The notes beneath the pieces are model-generated. The model saw only the letters and a list, made by a program, of their open reading frames with translations. It was not told where the DNA came from and did not search any database. Both the position numbers and the translations under genes were made by a program. From Chromera velia (Eukaryota > Sar > Chromeraceae), in assembly GCA_018398765.1 (NCBI GenBank), contig JAHBMJ010001023.1, forward strand, positions 1 to 36,967: 36,967 nucleotides of DNA, read 5' to 3'. Positions 18,952 through 28,626 of this stretch are shown piece by piece (the stretch's first letter is position 1; every line of letters starts with the position of its first letter).

Positions 18952-21900
18952 TCTCGGTGGCTGCAGGGTGGATGGACGCCTCTCCATTTGGCTGCTCGCA
19001 ATGAGAATGGGACCCCGGAGATGGTTGAGGCTCTGGTGCGGGCGGGGGCAGAAGTTCATGCGAAGACCAACGTGAGTCATGTCGTGTTCATTTTCGGTGA
19101 ATCTTTTCATTCTCTGAGTGTTCAAAGGACATGCATCTGTCGATCTATGAAGAGACAGTTCATGCATGGAGGCCTTCAAGCATTTCCTTTGCATGCGTGC
19201 TTGTTTGGATTGGTTCAGTTGTGTCGTTTTGAATGCCGGCCGGGTCTTTCTTCTGATTTTGATTGTTTGAGTAGAGATTCCGTTTCAGAGGACATGTAAC
19301 TTGAGAGGATCTGGCGCCCGCCGATTCAGAAGCGGGGGGGAGTGTGTCTGCGGAGACGCTCTTGGATGACTTGTGGATGCATAGATGGGTGGATGGATGG
19401 ATGGATGGATGGATGGATGGATGGATGGGTGGGTGGATGGATGGATGATGTTTCAATGACGACGGAAGAAGCTGCCACATGTGTTTGCGTGTCTGTTGGG
19501 GGGCAGACAGCGATTGAATGTCTACAGTTGTTTTGTTTTTTTGGCCTTCAGGTCTGATTTGCTCTTTTCCTTGTTTCCTCTTCTGTTTGTTCTCTTCTCT
19601 TGTTTGTGATCTTCGGAAGAATGACACGGACTGCCTCCGCGGCTATGCAAGCCTGTCATCTCTCCGGCTGTTTTCTGTCATTGCGCCCTGAGCCTCTCTC
19701 CCCGTTTCTGCCTGATGCTTGAACGTTTCTTTTCTCTTGCTAGTTAGTGATCGAGGTATCTTGCCGTATCTTCTCTTTTCGAATCCTCTTGACGGCCTTC
19801 GGTTTTCTTTTTTTTTACGATGCATTTGGTAGGGCCTTCTGCATGTGCTGCAGGAGTCTTCGCTTCCCTTATGACTTCATGTATATGGATGGGTGGATGG
19901 GCGTAGTGAGTGCATGACTGGAGATGATGAGTAGCTGCGCCGGTGTGGCAGCGCGAATCAGTGCATGGAGGCCCGATCGAAGGATGAAGCTGTGCACTGA
20001 AACGAGTTCTTTGACCTTTGATTCAGGTTCAGGATTGGTCTCCCTCTGTGCTTCTCGGTGGCTGCAGGATGGAGAAACGCCTCTCCATTCGGAACCCCGG
20101 AGAACGTTGAGGCTCTTGTGCGGGCGGGGGTAGACGTTCATGCAAAGAACAAGGTGAGCCATGTTGTGATTCGTTTTTTCCTTCTGCTTTCTCCTTTGGG
20201 TTTTTAGTCAGATGACGGAGTTGTGAACAGGCAGGCAGTGCATCGATTCTTTCATGGAAGCCTGCGGGCCCTTCGTGTGCGCATTCGTTCGGTTTGGTCT
20301 CATATGGCTGTTGTTTATTGGTAAAAGTTTGTTAGTAAGCGATGCCCGCTGTTTGGCGTGTTTCGTTCTAGTTAGGGTTTTCTCCGACAAGCAGCCGTTG
20401 GGTTTTCTACCCTCAACATCCCTCAATCACCTTCAGAAGTCCCACTGCACTAGTGCATTTATACTCGGCGGTGTGTAGTTGCGTTTGGATTCATCAACCG
20501 TGCACTTCTTGTCTGTTTTTAATTGCGTCAACCTGGTGACCTTAATTCATGTGTACATGCATGGTTTCTGCGATAAACAAACATGCAATCACAAGCCGCT
20601 TTATGATACTATCGTGACACACTGTTGTCTTCCAGTATTCCCAGGGCTCTCGGACTGCCGCTGATGTTGCTCAAGTGCATGGCAAGAAAGATGTCGCCAG
20701 GAATCTGCGCGACCCCCAATGGTGTGCAAGAATGAGGAGTCGGGAGACGGCTGTCCAGACCGAGACACCCAACCAATCTCGGCCTCTACAGGAGACGGCA
20801 TCAGACATGAAGGACCGTTTTCTCTTCCTTCGTGGAGGAGACAGCGAGGGAGAAAGGCACAACGGGGGGTTGACAGGTCTCCCTGTGCCTCAGTGGACTG
20901 ACCTCCTCTCCGTGTTGGGCTCTCTTTGTTCCCCTCAGCAACTGAGTCTGTCGGATGTGCTCGGACAGGCTCGGACTTCAGTGGTGTCCCTCAAAGAAGC
21001 GACAGAACGCGCAAACGCCTTCCGGGACCATCAGAAGGGGCTCAAACACAAGGTAGCGTCAGCTTCGGCAACAGCAGCACCCCCACCCCCCGTGTCGGAA
21101 GGGGAATCCCTTGACAGAGACTGCCAGCGGGTGGACTGTCTGAGGTCTCTTGAAAGCGCTTTGCGAGGAGGCTCCCGAGTAGCTGAGCAATTTCAGGAAC
21201 TAGCGGGGAGGGGGGAGGTAGAGGACAGACAGAACCTCCCCCGAACCCAGATCCTCGCAGACCGTCTGCAGGCCTCACTGGAAGGGATTGAGGCGGCTGT
21301 CGGCGAGTTTGTCGTTGCCGCATCCTCGCAAGATACCCGTTCCCTCGCAGAGATCGCTCAGTCTGCAGTGACTCTCGCAGAAGGGTGGCAGCGTCGGAGG
21401 AAGGTAGAACTGAAAGCAAAACGGTCAGCAACAGAGGCCTGCATTGCGTGCGTCAGAGAATCTCTCGATCTCCGCATGGAAAGGCTCCCTTCTGCCTGTG
21501 GGGAGTTGGAGAGGGTGGTGGGGGAGGAGGGGAGGTTTAGGGATCTGATGGAGCGACTGGAAGACCCCGTGTCTCCCGAAGGGGGGGCACGGGGGGGGGA
21601 GGGGAGGGGGAAGTATGTGGTGAGAGGAGTGGTAACAGCAGGGCGGGCAGTTCTTGGGCAGGTGCGGGACGTGCCTGTGCTTGAGAAAGAGCTCAGAGAC
21701 GCCCTGCAGGAGGTGGAGGCTGCAGCTGTGGAGTTCCGGGAAGGGGTTGCCTTGGCAAATCCGGAGAGGTTGCAGGAGTGGAGAGAAAGGCTGTCGATGC
21801 TTCTCGAGGCTCAAAAGAAAGAGAAGAAACAAATCCGCAGAAGAGAGCGAGATATCGGAAACGCAATAGACGAAAGCCCCTCAAACGGACAGCAAGCAAA

Positions 21901-23629
21901 AGTAAATGGACTGAAAACAGAGCTCCAACAGCTGCAAGAGCAGGCAGCCACAAACGACTACGCAGCAGCCATCGCCCGTGAGCGTGCTCGTCTGCTCGCC
22001 CTAGCCTCCCTCCACTTCCCTGAGCTCTTGTGGGACGGGGGCGACTTCTTTCGTGTCGCCCGGCAGGATGTGGAGGCAGTCGGGAATCAGGGGGCCCTGC
22101 TGTCTGCTGGGGTCCTTCTGCAAGGCCGGTCCTCTGAACGGGACTTCCGAAACGAGGAGGTCCTGTCTGAGCCCTCTCCGCAGACAGGCAGCCTTGCGAG
22201 GGTGTCGACATGCGAGGACATGCAGGGCATAAAGTGGGTGCTAAAGAGGTTTCAGTTGGGGGCCACAGGGGAGGCTTCAGCAGCAGTCCGACACTTCTAC
22301 CGTCAAGTTTCGATGTTGCACGAGCTGCAGCACCCGCACCTGTGCCCTGTTGTTGCTGTGTGGCAGGAGGGAGAGTACGGGTTTGTGCAGATGCCCTTCT
22401 ACCCGGGGGGGGACCTGGCGGGATGGATGAGGGAGCGGCCTGCAGAGGGGGGAAGAGATGCAGCAGCAAGTCTGCGGTTGGCAGAAGACCTTCTGTCTGC
22501 CCTCTCCTTCCTCCACAACAAAGGAAAGGTGCACTGCGATGTGAAACCGCAAAATCTTTTCCTCACAGAGAGGGGCAGGGGGGTGTTGGGTGATTTCGAT
22601 GGCATCAAGGAAGCCAGTGAGAACGGGCAGTCCGGTGCAACAACCATTCTGCACGTGACTGCTCACTATCTGGCCCCCGAGGTGCGTGCGGGAGCGCCCG
22701 CTTCCCCCAAGAGTGACGTTTTCTCTGCAGGTGTAACCCTTTCTGAGCTGCTGGGAGGGGGTGTGCTCGCAGGGCAGCCTCAGCGGCAGGCTGCCCTTGA
22801 GAGGCTTCTTGTTCGCATGCAGGCAGAGAATCCCTCCGACCGTCCGACTGCCACAGAGGTCCTTCAAGACCGTCTCTTTTCGCAAACAGCTGTGGACGCT
22901 GCACAGTGTGTGACGTGCTTCGAGGTTGTCCTGCAGGACAGGGGGAGTTTGTACGCCTCCCACTCCCCAGATGCCTCGCAACAGCACTTCATGTGTGCCG
23001 ACTGTGTGAACAGACACGTGCAGGCACGGAGCTCGCTTGACCCAGAGTACAGCGACGTGCGTGCCCGGTTCAAGGCCAACGACTGCCGAGTGTCATGCGT
23101 TGCCCCCGGGTGTCCCTCCAACCCGTTTGCCCATGCCGACCTTGCGCGTCTTCTGCGCCCAGAGGTCCTGCAGCAGTGGGAGGGGGCGCGTCTGGAGGCA
23201 GCGGAGGAGAGGGTGCGGGCGGAGATGGAGACAGAATTCGAGGAGAGGCTGCGGAGGGCATTGAGGGAAGATGGGGCACAGAGGAGAGTGAGGGAGATTG
23301 CGGAGGAAATCCTGACCCTGAAGTGCCCCCGTTGCCGTGCAGCTTTTCTTGACTTCAATGGCTGTGCAGCGCTGACCTGTGCCCGTTGCAACTGCGGTTT
23401 CTGCGGGTACTGTCTGCGTGACTGCGGTCACGATGCTCACGGGCATGTTCCGGGATGTCCTCTGGGCGTGGGCATGTTTGTCAGGCAGGAAGAGTGGGAG
23501 CGCGTTCAGAGAGACCGCAAGAGTCGGCAGGTAAGGGAGGTGCTTGGTCGGCTGGGGCAGGAGGACAGAGCGGAGGTTCGGCGGTTGCTTGAGCCTCTGC
23601 TTCGAGAGAATGGGATTGTGATTCCATGA
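17527..23629 (+). CDS. Ankyrin repeat - coiled coil - protein kinase - RBR-like zinc finger fusion protein
   Basis: Proposed exons: 17527-17535 (MDA, GCG|GTGAGT; weak), 17943-18092 ([16 protein letters not shown]...), 18321-18422 ([20 protein letters not shown], ankyrin), 18967-19071 ([19 protein letters not shown], ankyrin) and 20636-23629. The last three join in phase 0, and [20 protein letters not shown] completes the ankyrin array. The product is about 1119 residues. The last exon encodes a long charged, partly heptad-like region (about 20900-22000), a kinase-like domain (about 22060-22880) and two Cys-rich modules (22907-23460). Ankyrins suggest partner binding, the kinase suggests phosphorylation or a pseudokinase scaffold, and the zinc modules suggest ubiquitin ligase activity. 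Cellular site is unknown; no signal peptide or membrane segment was seen. The large last exon is certain. The first two exons are tentative, and the donor of exon 2 could be at 18091 instead. Confidence 0.8.
18795..19085 (+). repeat. Exon-containing segmental duplication, copy 1
   Basis: Starts at ACTGGAGATGATGAGTAG, includes intron sequence, a CT microsatellite (18915-18946), the GCTTCTCGGTGGCTGCAG acceptor, ankyrin exon 18967-19071 and its GTGAGTCATG donor. Copy 2 is 19915-20166 in the same orientation, about 1.1 kb downstream. Confidence 0.8.
19385..19447 (+). repeat. GGAT tetranucleotide tract
   Basis: About fifteen GGAT/GGGT units inside the intron after the ankyrin exon. A shorter degenerate GGAT tract lies at 18722-18785 and a very short one at about 19885-19902. 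Each is just 5' of or between the duplicated segments, so they may have promoted the duplication. Confidence 0.75.
19915..20166 (+). repeat. Exon-containing segmental duplication, copy 2
   Basis: Nearly the same intron 3' part as copy 1, including GCGCCGGTGTGGCAGCGCGA and CTTCTCGGTGGCTGCAG, followed by the ankyrin-exon relic and GGTGAGCCATGTTGTG. The long CT run of copy 1 is missing. Weaker similarity continues downstream to about 20310. Confidence 0.8.
20068..20153 (+). pseudogene. Frameshifted ankyrin pseudo-exon
   Basis: Intact AG acceptor and GTGAGC donor enclose an 86-base relic of exon 18967-19071. It lacks a net 19 bases in the region that encodes LAARNEN. In phase 0 it reads [12 protein letters not shown] and then meets TAG at about 20131-20133, whereas its 3' part encodes [18 protein letters not shown] in another frame. 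Inclusion would break the protein, so it is either skipped or gives transcripts subject to decay. Confidence 0.75.
22060..22880 (+). other. Atypical protein kinase domain of the fusion protein
   Basis: Subdomain landmarks: WVLKRF with the ATP-site Lys codon at 22244, [19 protein letters not shown] with catalytic-loop Asp codon at 22538, GDFDGIK at 22589-22609 in place of DFG, YLAPE, and SDVFSAGV for the F-helix Asp. The Gly-rich loop GxGxxG is not recognisable before the Lys ([16 protein letters not shown]), and DFG has become DFD. The HRD Arg is replaced by Cys. Catalysis is possible because Lys, the loop Asp and Asn are present, but a regulated or weak kinase is equally plausible. Confidence 0.8.
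22907..23460 (+). other. RING1/RING2-like zinc modules without an evident IBR
   Basis: The first module is CVTCFEVV..., [11 protein letters not shown]..., then [15 protein letters not shown], which resembles RBR RING1 but lacks the third Cys of a full RING. A Glu/Arg-rich helical linker of about 60 residues (about 23120-23310) stands where the IBR zinc domain would be. The second module is CPRC-x9-C-x4-C-x2-C-x-C-x2-C-x2-C followed by CGHDAHGH. The Cys after FNG (codon at 23363) sits where the catalytic Cys of RING2 sits in RBR ligases such as HHARI and parkin. By analogy it would accept ubiquitin from an E2, but this is inferred. Confidence 0.65.
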
Positions 23630-26312
23630 GGGCCCCTGCACAGACAGAGTGCCGCTTGTTGGGCCTACGTGTGCATGTGCGTGTGCTTGTTTGCTTTTGC
23701 ATTCTGTAATCAGGAGGCAGTGCGTGTAACGTGTGTATGCGTGCAAGGAACTGGCTGCAATTAAATGATTTGTGTCCACGCCTCCCCGCTTCCTTTCCCT
23801 GAATGGTTCTCTGTCTCTGTCTTGAGACACCCCTCTCTCTTTCTCTCTCTCTCTCCCTCTCTTTCCCTGTCCCTGAACTTTTCCTATGACAGGCATGCAT
23901 CCGAATACAGAATCTAGAGCAGTCAACTCGATCACTCAATGCCAAGAAACAAGCTAGGGAAAGGGGAGAATGAAGACCTGCAGGTCAACGCGTGCGACCG
24001 ACTGATCAACTGAGAGACCGAATTTTTGAAAACGGATCGACGCATGAATGGAGGGCATGACGAGCAGTCATTAACTCGATGCTGGAATGAAGATGAAAAA
24101 AAAAAATGAAACGAAAGTTGTCTGGGTGTACGTAGCAGTCTCATGCATGATTTCATGACCTTATACACATCTGCTTAATTGTTTGCATCAATCATGCGTG
24201 GGCATGCACGTGCATTTGACTGACAAGAACTTGCTGCAAATTTGCCTCTCTCAAATTATTGGTACTGCTTCTCTTCTCGATCATGCATGGACTCTCTCTC
24301 TCTTTCTCTCTGCATGCATGTCTCTTCTTTTCTTTCTTGGCCTCCACTTTTTTCATCTCTCGGTTCACGAGAGCACGCATGTGTCAGGCACGTCGAATGA
24401 CTTTGTGCCAGATCCAAGAACTACGAAGGGAGAGGGGGAGGTGGGGGGGAAGGTACGGAACGATGGGCAAAGGGGGCTAAGCGCTTCCGGGAGCGCTCGT
24501 TTTGGGGCCGGCCTGTTTTCCGTTCGTGTTTCTGCTTCTGCACTCTGCATGCATGTATAAATCTGACTCTGTGTCTGGGTGTGCTTGCTTAGTTTCGAGT
24601 TTCATGCTGCAACTCCTTTTTCCCGCGTGATTTTCATCTTCTCCTTTTTCTGGTTCTTTGGTCTTGGCTTAGACTGAGTAACAAACCCTGTGTCTCTGCA
24701 GTGTGTCTGCATTTTCTCCAACTATCTATGTGACTTCACATGAGTCGGACCTGCTAGCCGAGGGGTTCTCCCTGCATACTCCTCCCTCCCTTTCTCCCCT
24801 CTCCCACCCACTCCTCCCTCCCCCCTTCTCTCTCTCTCTCTCTCTCTCTCTCTGGGGTGGGAGGGTGGGGTCGGGGGGGTAACTGGGTGGGTGGGTGTCG
24901 GAGGGGGCAGGTGGTTTCTTTTTTGTTGTGCACCACCTCAGTTCACACCTACCATGCATCCGGCTTGCCTGCGAGGTGAGGCAGCCTGCGAGGCGAGGCA
25001 GCCTCGTCGCTAGTGGTGCAAGCAGCGCGCCGCCCTTGCAGTGCCTGTCAGTCGGCCCCGAACGGCATGCGTGCGGGCGGCCGGCCTATTGCGTTCATTG
25101 GCGTGCAGTGATTGATCGATCGACATGTATCCTCACACCCAAAGAGTGCGATCGTTGTGTTCGTCTAGTGACTGTGGTTGGTACCTGCGCCAGTGCCTGA
25201 CACTCTAGCTGACACTCCTCCTAGCTATTCTATGTATAAGGTCAGGCCTCCAAGGCTCCAACTGTCTAGCTGCTCACCAGCCTACCGATCAGCCCCTACA
25301 CTGGTCTTATCAACTATATGCACTGTCATGGAGAACTTGAAATGTTGTAAACATTCGAGCTTCTTTTTCAAATTAGATTTAACTTGAATTCAGTTTTAAT
25401 TAAGTACTATATAATATTTATAACTAGATTTATTATTTTAAGACTATAAAAATTTAACTAAAAATTTAACTCTAGAATTAACTATATAATGTATGAAGAA
25501 TGGAAATAAAAAAATATGTGTAAACTGTTTTCTGTATAAGAAATTTAAGTGTACGAAAATATTACGTTAAAAGTCAACAATCGACCGTCACAATGGTTCC
25601 ACTCTCTAATGCAAAGCACCAAACTGAATGATTAAGCCACTTCTACTCTCACTGACCAAGATAGATCGAGCTCGCCAATCGAAAAGAGCACACGGCACCA
25701 CGTTTTAAAAGTCTTTACCTGCAACCGAGAGGGAGGGTGTCAACGTACCTTCGTGTATGCATATTCCCATACATGTGTGTGCCGTTTCTGCTTCTCTTCT
25801 TCATGTCGAAAAGAATCTCTGTACAGCACTGCATTGGCCTAGTGCATTAGCATTCATCTTTAGATTGCTACTAAAGGTGGGCGAAGCTGTTTTCCTCCCG
25901 GCAAACCGTTTGGCATTATGCATGTAAACAGACTCAGTCTGCTGGCTCAGCTTCTTGACTTAAACCTGTTGTTCTGATCCTTTTCGTTGCTATGCGTGCA
26001 CAGTCGTTTATGTTACATAGAGTAGCCAATAAAACAGTTCTCATGCTGCACAGAGAAGAAGTCAACATATGTAGATTTGATTTGATGCAGAAAGCAGCTT
26101 TGGAATCCGAGAGCGCACATGCATACTTGCGCATTCAATGACCGGCCCTGTATTTAGCCGATTTTTATTTTAAAATCGGCTAATAGGCCTTGTTCCGCGT
26201 GCACCGCGGCCCGGCAACACGCTTGCATACATGGGCCGCGGGAAGCCGTGGGGTGGGGCCACGGCGCGTTAAATGGCCATGACGCTGACACTTTTCACCC
26301 AATTCCATTCAA
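23630..26312. other. Convergent intergenic spacer
   Basis: 3' ends of the kinase-RBR gene (+) and DRC4 (-) face each other. No gene supported. Visible are CT-rich tracts (23828-23868 and 24826-24853), a GC/CpG-rich patch with GGCGGCCGGCC at about 25070, an AT-rich block 25380-25580, and a GC-rich patch at 26195-26272 in which GGGCCGCGGG lies about 30 bases after CCGCGGCCCGG. Confidence 0.5.
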
Positions 26313-26420
26313 TCAGGTGCAAAACAGGTGCATCAGGTACATCTGGTACAAAACAGGTGCATCTGGTGCAGCTTCTTGGTTTGCACCTTTTCTGAGGTGC
26401 ACCTTTTCCAAGCCCTAAAA
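26313..26420. repeat. Dispersed GGTGCAAAACAGG repeat, copy 3
   Basis: Close match to 8588-8690: the same CAGGTGCAAAACAGGTGCATC units, GGTTTGCACCTTTTCTG, TGCACCTTTTCCAAGCCCT, then AT-rich DNA. In both places a GC-rich patch lies about 50-100 bases upstream. Confidence 0.65.
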
Positions 26421-26945
26421 ATATATATGAAAATTGATATTTTAAATTGTATATAGGCCGGAATTAATGTAAATCTGGGCCATTATCTGGCAAAAAACCT
26501 TATAAAATTGGGACAAAGTGGAAGTCCTTAACTAAAGTATCAATTTGATAAATTAGGACATGTATATGTTTTAATTTAAAAAAATATAAGCGGTCATAAG
26601 GTATCATAAGGCCTAAACCTAGAGTCTGGCGCTTTTTAATTCACGAGCATTCGATCATCGTTATACATATTCTATGTTTCTTACTTTTTGTCAGTCACGT
26701 TCCTTTTAAAGCTCTCCTGTTCCAAAGACGTCAATAATGACTTCTCACCTTCTAACTGCCAGCTCCTTTGTCTTGCATGCTACCCCAGTTTTGAAACTTT
26801 ATGCTTCTGTTTGTTTTACCCCGAAAAGAGTGGAAGAGGCAACGTACGAGTCCAAATTTCTCTTTCAAGCAACCTCCTTCACCTCTTTAGAGCTCCCTCT
26901 CGCACTCCTGTGTGGGAATATCATTCCGTCTATCAATCCCCCAAG
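26421..26945. other. Spacer 3' of DRC4
   Basis: AT-rich, then mixed sequence. Likely includes the DRC4 3' untranslated region on the minus strand. No gene seen. Confidence 0.4.
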
Positions 26946-27041
26946 TCAAGTCGCCATCACTCGTGCCACCAGCCCAGCAGGCATCGAGGAGGTCGCCGTC
27001 TGGATAGGCTCAAATCCGACTTCATCTACAGGAACACCCAG

Positions 27042-27104
<63 letters not shown>

Positions 27105-28588
27105 AAGAAATTCAGGGGGGAGAAGGGAGAGTGTGCACATACGTGGATTGACAAAGGACATGAAATGATAGCCAACAAAAAGGTTGGTTCACAGGCTCGC
27201 TGCAAACTTCAAGCAAACCCTGCAGCAACACCCACTTAGCTCGGAACGAAACGACTCATCTACATGCAAAACTGTCCATGTGCTGAATGAAGACACTCGG
27301 ATCGGTTTAAAACAATTCAAGCGGCAAACCGAATACCCCATGCACGAATGTGATCTCTCCACCCAGCCCACCTCTATCACATCTGTCTCTTACTCTCTCC
27401 CAGTCTCCATATTCCCCCCACCCCCCTTACCTACCTCCTGCAGTTTCGACTCCATCACCCTGCAGGTGTCGTTGTAGACTTTGGAGGCCCTGTGGACCTC
27501 GTACTGCAGTTCCTTGATCAGACGGTTCTTAGATCCCAACACCTGCAGGCAGGTAGACAGGCAGGCAGGCAGGGACCAACATCATCATCATCATAGTAGA
27601 CTTCATTACATGGCATCGTCATGGGGTGCGTGGGAGCCTGTGATTCACTTGATTGTTAGAAGAGGGGAAAGTCAAGGGAAGGGGAGCAGAGGGGGACGTG
27701 GTGACACCAGACAGGCACAGCGAATTAAACAAGGAGGGAGGGAGGAAGAAAAAAGCTAGGGAGGGAAGGAAGCTGTCGGACAATGCAAACGAGTTTGTTT
27801 CCCTTTTCTTTCCTCGCTCCTCCCTCTCTTCTTTCGTGTTTCTTCCTGCCTGTACTTCTTCAACCCCCCTTGCAAGGCACTCACCTGTTCCAGTTTCCCG
27901 GCGATGTTCTCGATCACCTCAGGTGCAAGCTGGGCGTTCCTCAGGACTTCGTCTAGCTGTCCTTGCTGCAGGCAGGCAGGATGGAGGGAGGGAGGAAAAG
28001 AAGGCGAAACAGAGCACGGAGAGAAGTCAAGTGACAGAAGAAGAAACGGTGTGATGATGTCCCTTTTTAGCGCTTTTTCATTTTTGGTTTAAACAAAGGA
28101 ACGAGTGCGGGCAGAAAAAAACGTCAGATGCAATCCGCTCACACAGTGAGTGACAGACAGAAACAGGGAATCGTCCATCGAATGGCCCCCCTCCCGCCCA
28201 CTTCCCCCCGCGGGCACGCACCTTCTCGTTCATTGCCGCTGTGAGAAGGTCCAGCTTCTTCTCCAAGACCACGTTCTTGAACTCTGCTTTCCTCCTGATC
28301 TCACGGACCTGCAGGCAAGAATGCAGGAAGAGAGAAGCAGGCAGGCAGGCACACAGATAAATAGTGAGAAAGAGCGAACAAAGCGATGTTTCAAAGAAAG
28401 TCAATGCACATAAACCTTTAAATTCGGATAGTTATCCGTGCAAGACTAGCTATCAAACACCTAATTGCCTGCCTGTCTGTTCTCCTTCCTTCCCTTCGTC
28501 CTGTACCTCTAGAGCCTTTCCAAACTCCCCCCCCCCGACTGACCCCCTTGTTGAACCGCCTGTACAGCTCGTCCCTTTCCTTCTCGAC

Positions 28589-28626
<38 letters not shown>

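Noticed and set aside
21693..22469. Long minus-strand frames opposite the kinase-RBR gene (also 22277-23017 and 23093-23935)
   Set aside because: Shadows of a GC-biased coding exon; the plus strand carries clear kinase and zinc motifs.
27540..27600. Short direct CAGGCAGG and CATCAT repeats considered as a CRISPR-like array
   Set aside because: Tetra- and trinucleotide microsatellites without spacers, in a eukaryotic intron.
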